64,000 nt of DNA from Glandiceps talaboti (GCF_964340395.1 NC_135559.1:3616001-3680000); one strand, 5' to 3'. Shown: positions 1-12,700, counted from the first letter of the stretch. The notes: generated from the letters alone by a model not told the origin. A program made the numbers and translations.

Positions 1-942
1 AGGTTACACAATTCTCGGTACTTGAGGTAGCATTGAGCCACGCTAGCACTGTACGAAAACTCAGATTTATACGCATCTTCCAGCCCTTGTAAAGCTTGTC
101 GGTGTAGAGATCGAGGCTGTGTGAAATGTGGTCAAGACAAAGCGCCATCTATTACCTAATTTGCCCACTGTAATATCTTCCTAGATCCTGGTTGTTGTTG
201 AGCGGTACGTACCGACACAAAGTGGAATTTGTCTCATATTACCCCTTGAAATAGGTGTGCTAAAATGTGGCTAAAGTTGAGCAAATAGACTTTCTGTATA
301 GTGACAAGGCCAATTTATAATACGAAGGTCAACTTACTCGCACGGACGCCGCCTATGGTAATACATGTGTAGCGCGGAGAGTGAAAGTCGTGGCGTCGAC
401 CCAAAAATCGAATCATTGATATTTTTATGACTCGCCTAGGTAGTAATCTAAAAATCCTTTTTGAGATAATGATATCGATAACTTCATAGCTATAATTGCT
501 AAAAGATATGTTGTAAGACAGCAAAAATCGTCCCTTAAAAATAGGGGGAGGGAGGGGGAAAGGTCAAATGAAAAGCTGCAACATTGGCCCACGAAATTTT
601 TTTTAAATTCAGTTTTAATTTAATACTACTAAATGAAGGTGCCTCCGTCTACACTGTACATGGCATTTTTGAGGCAAGTAAAATTAATAAAGCAACTATT
701 TATAACAATGAATGAAAACTTCATGATATGTGAAATTTTACGGCAAATGCCGCTTGGTCCTATTTTTAAATAATACATGCACATTGCTATGTCACATTTG
801 TGCTACGTTTGCGTGAACCTGCAATTGTTAGTCAGGGAAATTGTTGACAGGCGCACGTACGGACAGAGAACATTATAATAGCCCCCTTTCGTGTGTTTGA
901 TAATTCATACATTTGACATGTTTTAAAATATGTATGGTAAAG
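1..942. other. no recognisable gene; probable intron of the GABA-B-type receptor
   Basis: No conserved coding segment was recognised on either strand. Since the next exon codes for the sixth to seventh membrane-segment region of a receptor whose earlier exons are absent, this stretch is most likely intronic. A short G-rich run lies near 544-560. Confidence 0.5.
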
Positions 943-3380
943 GTCGTGTTGGATGAAGACAATGATGAGATACTGTATATTCCAGAGAAGAGTAGCTGTG
1001 TGTCTAATAATATGACAAAATGGATCGTTGTTCTGTACAGTTACAAAGGTAAATTTACTGTTTTTTAACCGTTGGATTAAACTTTTATACTTATGATGGA
1101 AACATCGTGATTAATACAATAGTGGTTCAGGGGTAGACTGTCGACAGTCGTTCGTGCCTTTTTTGCTACGTTTCATCTAAAACAAAGTCGTCGCCTCGCC
1201 CCGTAGCACTGAACATTAACATATATAACGAGTACTGATCATGCTGATAGGGACAGCGAGTGCCGAAGGCACGAGCGAGTTGCTCGTGAAGGCACGAGCG
1301 AGTCGCTCGTGAAGGCACGAGCGAGTCGCTCTTGAAGGCACGAGCGAGTCGCTCGTGAAGGCACGAGCGACTCTGAAGGCACGAGCGAGTCGCTCGTGCC
1401 TTCGGCACTCGCTGTTCCTATCAGTACGTATACGCGGTTATAGTATTGCTCCGGATAGGAGCGAGGCGACAGCTTTAGTTTTAGATAAAACGTTGCAAAA
1501 AAAGGCACGAACGACTGTCGACAGTCTAGTTCAGGAGTTGATAATTTGGGAAGTAACCCAATACTTTGTAAAAATTTGGATTGCAATAAATTATCCTAAC
1601 AGGATGTGAAAAAAAATGCGCTCAAATTTGTATCATGTAATTTCTACTAGCCTGCCTAGCATTTCACTTCCTATTGGCATGGTTTTTATATTATAACCAG
1701 GAATAACAAAGTACTCGAAAGTGTGATGATTGGGGTAATGCTAAATGGGGTATTCAGCACTTACTTTGGTCTATAATGCGCAAAAATGTCAGAACATGAT
1801 GAGTGGCAGACGACTTCAAAACAAATAACCGGTAAATTCGGTCGCCTACTTATTTTCTGCAATAATTGAATTGTGTGTTCACCATGGAAACACCACGATT
1901 AATATAACTTTTCATCTTCCACTTTGGATTTAGAATTATAACATGATGTTTTGTTTGTATTAAATCTCAAGTAAAGAGGAAATGTTGTGTATACGTTCTA
2001 TAAAAAACGATTTCCTTCTATAATAACATCAGCACTAGCTTCCACTGTAGAAATCCACTCCATTTACAACAATGTAATGTACTTTCCCCAGGAATAATTA
2101 CATTGTTTGGACTGTTCTTGGCTTGGGAGACTCGTAACGTGAAGATAGAAGCACTGAATGACTCTAAACAGATTGGACTGTGTGTCTACAATGTGATGGT
2201 ACTGTCTGTGATTGGTGCATCTGTTGTTAATATACTAACAGAAGACCAGTTTGACGTTGCCTTTGCTGTTACTTCGATCTGTGTTATTAGCTGCACGGCG
2301 TCAGTTCTATGTATCGTGTTCGGACCAAAGGTAAATACTAACTGTTACTACCAGTACTGTTTGCCCTTTTCAGGAACCAAATATCTGATTATTATATTTC
2401 CCAAACCAATAATGACAACTGTTAGTTAATCCAGTTCTCGTTTTTTCCTATATTTCTGTGGCTCAGTTTATAAGTATTGCAGATTATTTGTAAATGCGAA
2501 ACCGATGCTGTTGATGGTACATCCCTTTTTAGTGATCTGATACCCGGTTCAGTATGTAAATTAACTGTGTTGACCATCAACATTCAGATAAAAAGTGTAA
2601 CATTTTGTTCAAAACTGTAATACAATGCATTACATTGGGTCCATTGGTCTAGATATGTGTCACGAATGTCGTGTCTTACAGACTACCTATTTTGGTGCTG
2701 AAAAAATTCACTGAGCATGACGTTAGGGTAGGGTCGTTAGACTAGAAAGTCAACAAGTCTCTAAACCAAAGAATATTCTACATTGTGGTCCTTATCCTGG
2801 CAGTCCATAATATACATTAAAGTTGCACAAGCTGGGTTTATAAGATTTTCACTCAAGTGAAAATAGTAAAAACCACATTCCAGTATAATGTTCATGTCAA
2901 TGCATGTCTTCTATAACATTACGATTGTCTTCTGGCATAGTAGGGATTTTCTGAACTTTTTTGATACCTATGATAAATTACGTCATCAGGTTGTTTATGA
3001 GTTATAACTTCATACCAGGTTTGAGTTCAGTCAATTGCAAGTGGTGATTATATGTGTTTCAGTAGTTATAATAATGCTAGTACCTTTTAAAAATATTATG
3101 CAGAAAAAACTATGCTTATGTCCATTTAATACTGGTATGTATTACTCTGCAGATCATAAAACTACGTAATAATTCTGTGAACATGTTGGAAGCAGCCACA
3201 AGAATGAATGTAGGAGATGATAGATTGGATACTAAACAGCAAGAGTCAAAGATGGAGCAACAGTGTCCAGCCTGCAGTTGTCCATGTCATGTGAAACCCG
3301 ACACCTTGATGTCTACAGTAGCTTCAGTATCTGGAATTCAGCAGTTTAAGAAACAAGGAGATGATGAAGCCAGTTTTTAG
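943..3380 (+). CDS. metabotropic GABA-B-type receptor, 3' three coding exons (partial)
   Basis: Class C G-protein-coupled receptor of the GABA-B family; members sit in the plasma membrane and couple GABA or related ligands to Gi/o. Exons: 943-1048, 2092-2330, 3153-3380. Phases join cleanly (a G from the first exon plus GA from the second gives the Gly of [20 protein letters not shown]). That stretch aligns with the mammalian [20 protein letters not shown] region around TM6, and NDSKQIGLCVYNV with NDSKYIGMSVYNV before TM7. After TM7 (ending near FGPK) the cytoplasmic tail is only about 75 residues, with a cysteine cluster (CPACSCPC) and no clear long coiled coil such as GABBR1/2 use to pair. 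The acceptor at 941-942 has a weak pyrimidine tract, so the first exon could start slightly elsewhere. Venus-flytrap and TM1-5 exons lie outside the window. Family is secure; subtype is not. Confidence 0.9.
1134..1528. mobile_element. foldback MITE with internal GC-rich minisatellite
   Basis: The left end (TAGACTGTCGACAGTCGTTC at 1134) is matched in inverted orientation at 1509-1528. The two arms stay similar for over 100 bp (CTTTTTTTGC, TTTATCTAAAAC and CGCCTCG motifs on both sides). GTTCAGG flanks both ends, a candidate 7-8 bp target duplication. The centre (about 1256-1412) is a tandem array of a ~23-bp unit GAAGGCACGAGCGAGTCGCT, itself palindromic. It lies in an intron of the GABA-B-type gene. 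It has no coding capacity, so it is non-autonomous; hAT-like mobilisation is only suggested by the duplication length. Confidence 0.7.
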
Positions 3381-4319
3381 GGTTAATTTAAACTGCCAAA
3401 GACATAGGAATGACAAGGTATGACTAACTTGCTTAGGAAATATTACAATATTGTTAATGCTTCAATGTCAGTGGATAAATTTGCATATTAATGTAAGGTA
3501 CATCTGTAAATCACTGAGCAGAATTCACTTTGTTTAAACATTGATGTTTACATTATCACTGGTATTTGTGTGTCAGCCTCGAGTGAATATTCACAAACAA
3601 ATGTTGTATAAAGTTACCACTTTCATTACTTGTGTTACCCAAATGGAATTTATCCCAAGCACATGATACTACTTCACAACCAAATGATTAGATTGAATGT
3701 ATTTGTCTATACTTGACTTCACACTAGAAGGAGGGGAGGGGGTGATTCACATACAAAAGTGATAGCTTTGTGTGTTGAATAAGAGAAAACCCCTATCCCT
3801 GTTCTGACAAGAACAATAGCAAATTACATATCCATTTTCAGACCATTCTCGCAAACCAGAACTATTATTTCTAACATCTTGGACGGTGCCGTAAAAGAGG
3901 CTGTGGTTTGCGAAGATGTTTTCAGACAGGATTCAAGTCATTGTTACAGTCATGTGACACAAAAATATGAAACTTCAGTATGAACCCCTATCCTGGCACC
4001 CCTTACCCTGTTTCACTTTCAGACTTGATTGCCCGAAAAGTGGACCCCATCCTTGTCAATTGCGTTAGTTATCAACCCAGTATTTGGTTTGGCTAAAATG
4101 TAATCAATCTGTAAACAATGTTTCACCAGTGCAATACAAGTAAATTATAAATGACTATTACACGTGGTGTATAGGTGTGTGTCATAAAACTTGAACATCT
4201 CACTGACAAACACATGATATTAAACATCACTGTAATAATCACTTGGCTATTTGTGATGGGAACATGATAAATGATTATGGTGGACAGCTTTATTTGTGTG
4301 TGTGTCTGTGTGTGTAATA
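3381..4319. other. 3' flank/3' UTR of GABA-B-type gene, otherwise featureless
   Basis: This is AT-rich DNA downstream of the receptor stop codon. No coding similarity, tRNA or ordered repeat was recognised. No convincing poly(A) signal could be singled out. Confidence 0.4.
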
Positions 4320-4650
4320 AAATGATAATAATAATGTTGTCTTTTATATAATGCTTTCCCAATCTGTGCTCAAAGTGCTTTACGATTATTACCCCTGGCA
4401 CGGATCTATAGCAGCACAATGCCCCTTTATACTTCCTCAACTCCCTTGGGAGCATATAATCCATCACAGCCTTTATAAGTGCATAGGATTAAAGCATTCA
4501 CATAGCAACCTCTATCCTACCAGGTCCCCAATTATAAAGCTGGGTTGACTGAGGCACAACTGTGGTTCAAATCTTGCAGTGATGGGCTTGAGTCTGCAAC
4601 CTGCAGATTTCAAGCCGGCCACTCTAACCATTCCACCATCATGACTCCAC

Positions 4651-4652
<2 letters not shown>
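4320..4652 (-). mobile_element. tRNA-derived SINE with L2-like tail
   Basis: On the minus strand the element starts with a tRNA-like head carrying an A-box-like TGGTTAGAGTGG and a degenerate B box, followed by a body shared with the copy at 63151-63490 (CTCAGTCAACCCAGCT, AGGCTGTGATGGATTATATG, ATAGATCCGTGCCAGGGGTA). It ends with a tail of the LINE-2 kind, GTAAAGCACTTTGAGCAC followed by TATATAAAA and ATT repeats. This is the usual structure of a Pol III-transcribed SINE mobilised by an L2-clade LINE. Confidence 0.8.

Positions 4653-4654
<2 letters not shown>

Positions 4655-4704
<50 letters not shown>
4655..4704. repeat. (GT)n microsatellite
   Basis: About 50 bp of nearly pure GT dinucleotides abut the 5' end of the SINE. 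Confidence 0.95.
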
Positions 4705-4709
<5 letters not shown>

Positions 4710-5041
4710 CATACCCTCATCACCAATCATAGGCAATTTTCAAGAATGTAAAGACTGATGTACACATGTGAAATATTCATACTAAGTTGATGTGTTATAA
4801 TATTATTACTTTTCCTTAATTTTGACAGATTTATGAAAAGTATAGATGTAACAAGCAAGTCATGATCAGAAAAATAGACTTTATTGTACAGAGGTTAAAT
4901 TATCCATTTCCTTTACATTAATAGGAATGTTACGTTTGTGTTCTCTGAAGCAAAATACATAAAAAAGACAATGTTCATACAAATGTTGTATATTAATAGT
5001 TCATGTATTGTAATAAACTGTTTGTCCAACAGTTCATTGTA

Positions 5042-5492
5042 ATAGTGGGTAGCCAATCACAATGCATGTTGCCTAGCCAATCACAGTTCATGGTAATATT
5101 TGCTAGCCAATCACAATACATGGTAATATTGGCTAGCCAATCACAGTTCACAGTAATATTATAATTGGCTAGCAAATCACAGTTCAAAGTAATATTGGCT
5201 AGCCAATCACAGTTCAAGGTAATACTGGCTAGCCAATCACAGTTCAAGGTAATATTGGCTAACCAATCATAGTTCAAGGTAATATTGACTAGCCAATCAC
5301 AGTTCAAGGTAACATTGGCTAGCCAATCACAGTTCATGGTAATATTGCCTAGCCAATCACAATGTATGGCAATATTGGCTAGCCAATCAAAGTTCATGGT
5401 AATATTGGCTAACCAATCACAGTTCAAGGTAATATTGGCTAGCCAATCACAGTTCATGGTAATATTGGCTAGCCAATCACAGCTCATGGCAA
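5042..5492. repeat. ~30-bp minisatellite built on palindromic CCAAT boxes
   Basis: About fifteen tandem units of consensus GGCTAGCCAATCACAGTTCA plus AGGTAATATT, with one interrupted unit near 5160. Each unit junction forms ATTGGCTAGCCAAT, a 14-bp palindrome in which a CCAAT box faces an ATTGG box, so the array carries roughly thirty CCAAT pentamers on the two strands. Apparent long open frames through it are by-products of the repeat. Confidence 0.95.
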
Positions 5493-5499
5493 CTATTAT

Positions 5500-6079
5500 T
5501 TGTAATATCAAGTGTAGTAAATAATTCTTTACTCTTCTGGCACATATGAATCCAATTAAATATGATAAAGATATGAACTGAAGCAAATAAATCACAATAT
5601 TATGTTTACTTTCTAAAGAGCAAAAGCTTACAATAAGATTTCAAAGTTTATAACTTGTACTGTAACAGTTCATTGGTATGTTGGTATGGAGCAATACACC
5701 TGGGATATGTAGGTGGGGGTGGATTTGACAGAAGAATGGGTGCAAATGTACCCTATATTCAAAATACAAACACAATCTCTACAAATGTTCCAAAACTAGA
5801 GAGTCAAAAGTCTACATTTTAGCCGGATAATAGTTGTCAAATGTTTACATTTCAGCCACAAAATGGGGGGTCAAATATTTACATTTCAGCTTATTCCGCA
5901 GGGTGCCTTGTTTGATAACAACTGGCCCAGTCCTGGGTCTTGGAAACATGACTCCAGAACATGACAGGACCTTCTATGGCCTTTAGATTTTGAAAATGTA
6001 TGCATGTTGATACTGTCACGGTCTGGAATTTGTAATAAAAAACGTTGCACGACACATAAAAAAAAACCATGCTACCTAA
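5500..6079. other. non-coding intergenic DNA
   Basis: No gene, RNA or repeat structure was recognised between the CCAAT minisatellite and the next MITE. Confidence 0.4.
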
Positions 6080-6304
6080 TTGGGAATTTGCAAACCCACC
6101 ATGTTGAATGTTGCATCATGGGAAATGTGATAATGAACACTAATGAATTGGTATTGTAAACAATACTGTTACATTGTTTGTGACCACGAATGGTCAATTC
6201 ATAGTTACCCTGACAATTGCTGAAGGTTTTTTTTTATTGGTAGCCAGATTATCCCCATAGTCCTTTGCATCTGAGTATGCTCAGTCTGAATTGCAAGTTC
6301 CCTA
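6080..6304. mobile_element. MITE family A copy 1
   Basis: A roughly 225-bp element with terminal inverted repeats of consensus TAGGGAACTTGCAA. It shares its body (CATGATGCAACATTCAACAT, AACAATGTAACATTATTGTT, ACTGAGCATGCTCAG) with copies at 11718-11979, 41312-41559 and 56046-56298. Terminal TA suggests a Tc1/mariner-type TA target. No coding capacity. Confidence 0.8.
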
Positions 6305-6842
6305 TTGAAACTCTATAGTCACTCTGCTTTAAAATATTGTGAAAACAGCATTGCTGTCATAAAGAAAGAAGCTGTGTCAACCCAACAATATGGGGGAGGG
6401 GGGGGGTAGAAACAAATACTTCGATAACGCTTTTGAATATATTGAACTATAAAACATTATATTGCAATTAAATTTAAAGATAAATCTTGAAAATTGCAAG
6501 TACATGTATACCCTGCTTCATCATTGTCATTCATTTTTTTTAGTCGTTTACTACTTCAAATATGTACATTTTTAGCATTTTATTTGAGAAGAGACAGAAA
6601 GATCTTCAATGAGGAAAATAAAATTACATTGACATGAATGATATAAAGGTGTACTAATTCACTAAGAGTATGTTATAGTGAATATCACTTGAAAACTTGA
6701 ACTTGAAAACTGCGATTATTAAGCACCATACATATGTACTCATTAAAAATGTATTGTTCATGTATTTAAATATGTCAAGAGTAATGTTTGAATAAATTGT
6801 ATTTGTGAGTGCACTAAATTGTTTTCTGGTTTGAATTTTGAG

Positions 6843-7074
6843 ATGTATGTATGTATGTATGTATGTATGTATATATGTGTATGTGTGTATGTATGTATGT
6901 ATGTATGTATGTATGTATGTATGTATGTCTGTGTATGTATGTATGTATGTATGTATGTACATACATACAAACACACATACACATATACACAATACATACA
7001 TATGTACGTACTCACTAACTCACTCACTCTCTCTCTGTCTCTCTCTATGTCTCTCTCTCTTTCTCTCTATCAGC
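6843..7074. repeat. (GTAT)n and (CT)n microsatellite block
   Basis: TATG tetranucleotides run from 6843 to about 6968, then a mixed CA stretch, then CT-rich sequence to about 7074. Confidence 0.95.
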
Positions 7075-7564
7075 GATTTATAGAGTAAGAGACAGATAAC
7101 ACGAAGTCACTAGTTGCTACTTAGTTTTACACAATCCAGGCAACTGATGATCACTAGATAGCATGAAACTCCCAAGTAGTAACTAGGGATTCCTTATTAA
7201 GCCAAGAAAAAAATTGTTTCTGGTCAACAGTTTGTCTAAAATGGTGTGACGACACATTTTTTTTTCACAACAAACCTGTCACTCAGACTACTATTTATGG
7301 CAGTTACTGTTCTTTTTATTTAGTACTTTAGAGCAAGTGTGTATGTGGGGTAGATGTCATCCACTTTTTCATTTAAATAGGAAAGGTTACATTTGTGTTT
7401 TCCCATGGATCTGCAGATTGCATGGGCTGGACAAATACACACAAAAACAAGTCAGATGCGGGGTATTTAAGCGATGCATGTGCTGACCAGAAACAAATTT
7501 TTTTTTGGCCTTACCTTATGTTTACTCTGATTCATATTGACATCCTTCTCGGTGAGATGCATTA

Positions 7565-7565
<1 letters not shown>

Positions 7566-7631
<66 letters not shown>

Positions 7632-7727
7632 CATCCATCCATCCATCCATCCATCCATCCACCTATCCTTCCTTCCATCCATCCATCCATCCATCCATCC
7701 ATCCATCCATCCATCCATCCATCAATC
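7566..7727. repeat. (CTAT)n then (CATC)n microsatellite
   Basis: Pure CTAT units to about 7630 pass directly into ATCC/CATC units to about 7727, a compound tetranucleotide array. Confidence 0.95.
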
Positions 7728-8251
7728 CATATATATTATATATATATCTTAATTTCTGGTAAAAACAACTTTCTGATTATTGCTATGTTCACTACAATGA
7801 TATGATCATATGAAATTGATATAATTGATACTTAAAGGAAAACATTATATGATAGCCAAACACTTTAGAATTCCCAAATGCGTAATATTTATCATTGACA
7901 TGTTGTATTATGCTTGGTGTAATATTACATAGGGGACAAACATCAGTTTGAAATCAACGCCATAGTCTACAACTACACAGTCTACAGTCCCATCTAATGA
8001 AATCGATATTCTATGAATGCCATTATAGTCAGACCTTTAAATAATTAAGTTTTTATGATTAAAACCAGGTAAATATATACGAATGACTTTGGGAGCAGCT
8101 GTAATTTGTAAGGTGCTCTGGTTGCCTGATAACCAACCCAACCCCATACTAATATCAAATGTTTTCATAAAGAGGAGCAATCTATCTACAACAATAAGTT
8201 ACTTAAATTTACAGTTAGCACATGTTTCTGTTTTGGCAAAGACATTACATA

Positions 8252-8254
8252 TGT

Positions 8255-8286
<32 letters not shown>

Positions 8287-8474
8287 ACACAAACAAACAC
8301 ACAGACACTCACATACACAGACACACAGAGACACACACATACACACACACATTCTCACACACACAGACACATACACAGACACATACGGACATACACACAC
8401 ACACACTCGCGCACACACACACACAGACACACAGACAGACAGACAGACAGACAGACACACACACACACACACAC
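8252..8474. repeat. compound (CA)n/(CAGA)n microsatellite
   Basis: CA-rich repeat with interspersed CAGACA units. Open frames here on both strands are low-complexity artefacts. Confidence 0.95.
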
Positions 8475-8559
8475 ATAACCATCATTGATGAGATACAGAT
8501 ACAAGGCATAATGTCTTTCACTGGTGAATACTTACAGTGATGCGGCCTGCAAAAACAAA

Positions 8560-9465
8560 TTACCAGTCACGAGCAAAGTCAAACAATTTTTCTCTGACAA
8601 TGCATTAAATCAAACTGTTGGAATTTGTCTGTGATATTTGTCATCCAAGTGTCATCTACTTAAACAATCTGCCTGAGAATTATCTAACCCTCTGATATGT
8701 TTAGCCTTGATTTCAAACTGATGTAAGGTACAGTAAAATAAGAATTCCCTTGCACAAGTACCATCAAATTGTCTCTACTGTGACCAGAGTTGATGACCAT
8801 AACTGTGGCCTCATTGTCACATGCTGGCCTTTCCAGTTTTGACCCCATAGTTTAGCTGCAACAGTGACCGCTAACATGTCCAATGCTGAGATGTGTAGTT
8901 TTTGTCTGTTTGTGTTCTGAGAATTTTGCATGAAAGTACACCTTTCTTTTTCCACTGAGTCAACTTGGATATTATGATTTCAATTTGCTCATTAGTTACA
9001 AACATCATCATTGTTTTTAAGCTAAATCCAATGCCTAAGAATGTCATGATTGTGGTAGATGGCACAGCTTTATTTACATTTTCTTGTGGAAAAAATACTC
9101 CTAACTCGGTGAAAGAGTGTAATGCTTTGGTTGGCAAATCCAGTCTTACGAACAAATCCAAGTAGTTTATGCTGGTGTAATCATACTGATGGTGTCGGTA
9201 AGTCATGGTATTAGTTATACATTGACATATCATTGCTGCACTGTGAATTCTAAAGGGGAAGAGGATATCAAAGTAAATGCTACTCCTCCATTCATGGACA
9301 AGGAGATAATAGTCACGAGGGTCAATGTATAGTTGTTTATAAACCTGGCTCAGTTCTCGTTTGAACATCAAAGAGCCTTTCCCGTGACTGTGTATGAGAG
9401 CTGCAAATGTATCAACAGTAGGGTACTTTAATGTAAACTCAATGCCTAAGTAAGAATTCACAGGA
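8560..9465 (-). mobile_element. fossil tyrosine-recombinase (DIRS/Ngaro-like) retrotransposon, RT-RNase H remnant
   Basis: The minus strand encodes reverse-transcriptase-like sequence related to DIRS/Ngaro elements: a ...YKQLYIDPRDYYLL segment, an LPFRIHSA-type motif and an NYLDLF segment at the position of the catalytic aspartates. An RNase H-like part with DNEATV follows downstream. The copy is broken, with several interruptions, and no ends, gag or recombinase part was recognised. It looks moderately old. It lies downstream of the SLC35A5-like gene. Confidence 0.7.
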
Positions 9466-9604
9466 ATACAGTCATTAACAGAGATGTCTGATGGGAAACT
9501 TAAGTCTACAATTATATGTTGTTCACTAGATTCTTTCTTGGTGTTGAGAGTGGTGATACTGCCAGTGGTACATCAAATGGGTTTGAAGCAAAGGACTCTG
9601 CCCT

Positions 9605-9643
9605 GTGTGTGTGTGTGTGTGTGTGTAGTGTGTGCATACAAGC

Positions 9644-9705
<62 letters not shown>

Positions 9706-9714
9706 ATGTGCATG
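9605..9714. repeat. (GT)n microsatellite
   Basis: Two GT runs separated by a short unique segment, just beyond the 3' end of the SLC35A5-like gene. Confidence 0.95.
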
Positions 9715-9780
9715 CGTGTGACATAACATTATCTTGTACACACCCACTTAACCCACATGCCTTCAAAGTTATTTTCTAAA

Positions 9781-12700
9781 TTATACAGAATCTTCTTCTT
9801 CTTCTTCTTCCTCTATGGCAGATATTAGGTTTCTCTGTTCACTATGAATCTGTAAAAAATGTCAGAAAATATTTGATGGGTAAAGACTATGGCCGATCCC
9901 TATGAGATGCCAGTGTAAGTGTGGTGTACTTGGGGTATCTGCACAAGTGCTTACAGTGTACTCTGCGGCCATACTTTCATGAGGGTAGTGAGTTAAAGTA
10001 CAGCAGAAAATACTGCAAGCACGAGCGCTAATATCCCCGAGTACCCACACTTGAACTCACGTGGCGTACGGTTCTGTTTTTATTACACATACATGTATTA
10101 TCAAAAACAGCAAATGTGTCACATGCTTTTGTGATCGGAAACACAATTTTTTATATTTTGCCTTATTTACTTACCCTGCCATTTCTTTTCAACTGCGTTT
10201 GTGTTTGAGATGACTCTGCACTTTCTTTCTCTGGAAACGTCAGCTTACTTGCATTGTATACAAAGATAGCTAGCAACACGACTGGTGCTTGCAGGAAAAA
10301 GTTCAAACTTGGTTCGAAATGGAGAAAGGCAATTGAGTAGGTAATAACAACAACAGTCACCGTTGATGAAGACATAACGTGGAACATATTGTCTCTAAAT
10401 TTCAAAATTGTTGCGATAGTTAATCCAAAACAGGAATTTGTCAATATTAATATCATTGCATATATATTATATCCGTAAAAAAATCCACACTCATAAATCC
10501 TGTTTCGATATTCTTGATGTATGATAAGTGAAAGTGAATTAAAGATTACACCAAAAATATATAATTTACTGTTTTGTACATATATACTGTCTTCCATTCC
10601 TTTCCCTTCCTTGAAGATCTTCTCATTGTAAATGTTAGCCGTTGAGGCGATAAGACACTGGGTCAGGACTAGTAAATGACCATGTGTGAACTTGAACTTT
10701 TGTGTTGTTTCCTCATTATCTTTATTTTTAACACTGTGAGTTTTCCTTGGGCGACACATGTCATCATTATGAATGGTATTTGGTGATACTGTAGAAACCA
10801 CGATATGGTCGATGGCGTGGTCTTTGTGTTGGTTGACATGATTCTGGTTACTGTTTTCAGTTGATAATGCCACAAGTGATAAAAACAGTATCACCACTGC
10901 TGCCCATTGTACACTGCTGAATTTTCTCCTGTTCAAAAACAATACATAAGATTATTGGGATTTTAATATGTTTATAATAATAATAATAATAATAACAATC
11001 TTAATTTGTCCAAATACTTTCGGAAATTTGTTGAATGATCACTATGGTGCAGCACCCTAGTGTTGTTAAAGCAGGAGGAAATACAGGAATACCTCGGACA
11101 AACCTGCATTGTTTGGCAGGGTCAAACTGAGCATCACCCTTCTTACATACAGACCTGGTTAGTTTTCAATCAACTGTCGGCTGGGTTCAAACCAAGAATG
11201 CAGAGGTAAGAGGCATATAAGCTAACTGCTCTGCCTCTGACAACCCATGGTTAAGGTTCCTATTATGTTTCATATCCTAATACACCAAATTTCAGTTATC
11301 ATAAAGACAAAAGATTGCATAGTTTGGCCACTAGGAGTGCTGTTCAAAAGTGTTTTTTTTTTTTTTGAACGGAAGTGAGAGCCAGGCCAGGATAGTTGAG
11401 TATTAAAGGTTCCTTTGGTAAAAAACAATCTTTCCCTTGTAATTCAAGGCAAAAGTTGGCGACATTCTCAATGAATCAAAACATTCTGCTAACATTGTGG
11501 CAGATCACAACATTTTTGGGAACTAGCTCATACAGGAGTTATCTTAGCCACATTTTGTTGATGGTTTCATGTACTGTCATGAGCTCTATTGTAAATCTAA
11601 CGTATACCATGCATATCTGTTTCTATGGTGGTCTGAACTTTTACTTGACAAGTCATTTTGTAATGGGTACAAACTCAAAACAAAACAACATAAATACACC
11701 GATATGATGTTTTCCAACAGGGAACTTGCAAACCCACCATCTTGAATAATCTGAATGTTGCATTATGGGAACTATGATGACAAATATGAATAAATTACTA
11801 TTTTAAATGATGGTGTTATATTGTTTGTAACAACAAATAATGTAGTCATGGTTACCCTGACCATTGTAGGAGGTTTATTCTATTAATAGCTCCAGATTAG
11901 GTATTACGATAACTACCGTACAGATAATCCTATAGTCCTTTGCATCTGAGCATGTTCACTCTAGACTGCAAGTTGTCTATTTAGCACCATCAAAACATTG
12001 CAGGCATTTTTGAACAAAATTGTTGCTGGATATTCAATGCATCAGACTTTTTAGAGACAAAAATCCCAAAAGACACTGATTTACATATAATTTACATATA
12101 ATTTACATAACACTTACCTCAATATGAGTCTGAAGAGAATTGATGTTGTAATTACTACAAAGTTGGATAGCAACACTGCTACAGCCTGTATGTCGACAAA
12201 ATAGTCGACAAAAACAGAAGAAATAGTAATCAGGACAATGCATGTATAGATGAGTCATTATAAAAAAATTATGTGGTTCTGATTACGCTCAATTTTGGAA
12301 TAGGTAGGGTAGGTAGATTTTTTATTTTATTTTATCATATATTTTGTTTTGGTGTCTACTTCAGGTCTTCCATGGCTTTCCAAATGGTCTCTGTGTTATT
12401 TACTTGTTCCTATCAGATGTACAGCCATTACAGATTGAAAGAACAGTTTTACATAGTTTTTTATGATGAAGTCAGTTTCTGCATCCATTATTTCTTGTGA
12501 GACTTCACAATTTTTGCAATTTCATTATTTTTTCCTTGAAAATTGTTAGGGTCGGCACTGAAAAAACTAGGTGGGGTCTGGTAACCGGAACCAAACAATT
12601 ATTTTTTTAAGGCCTTATCAGAATGACTTGCTATAGTAATAACTGTGAAGCATTACCATGTGTTTATTTTGACCACATTTCAGGGTCTCTTTTTCATTTT

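Noticed and set aside
5042-5492. CRISPR-like array
   Set aside because: The units are directly tandem with no unique spacers and the DNA is clearly animal; it is a minisatellite.
4993-5595. 200-codon minus-strand open frame with repeated NCDWLANITL
   Set aside because: The frame is open only because the 30-bp minisatellite unit is a multiple of three without a stop; there is no start context, splice support or family resemblance.
6838-7088. Open frames of repeated Met-Tyr-Val-Cys or Ile-His-Thr-Tyr on both strands
   Set aside because: They are translations of CATA/GTAT tetranucleotide arrays; the same applies at 13181-13766, 22548-22991, 29300-29748 and elsewhere.
10163-10174. Stop codon three codons past exon 5 as the true end of SLC35A5
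   Set aside because: The consensus donor GGG/GTAAGT lies just before it and an in-phase acidic exon follows at 9781-9849, giving a length and tail like the human protein. An unspliced short form remains possible.
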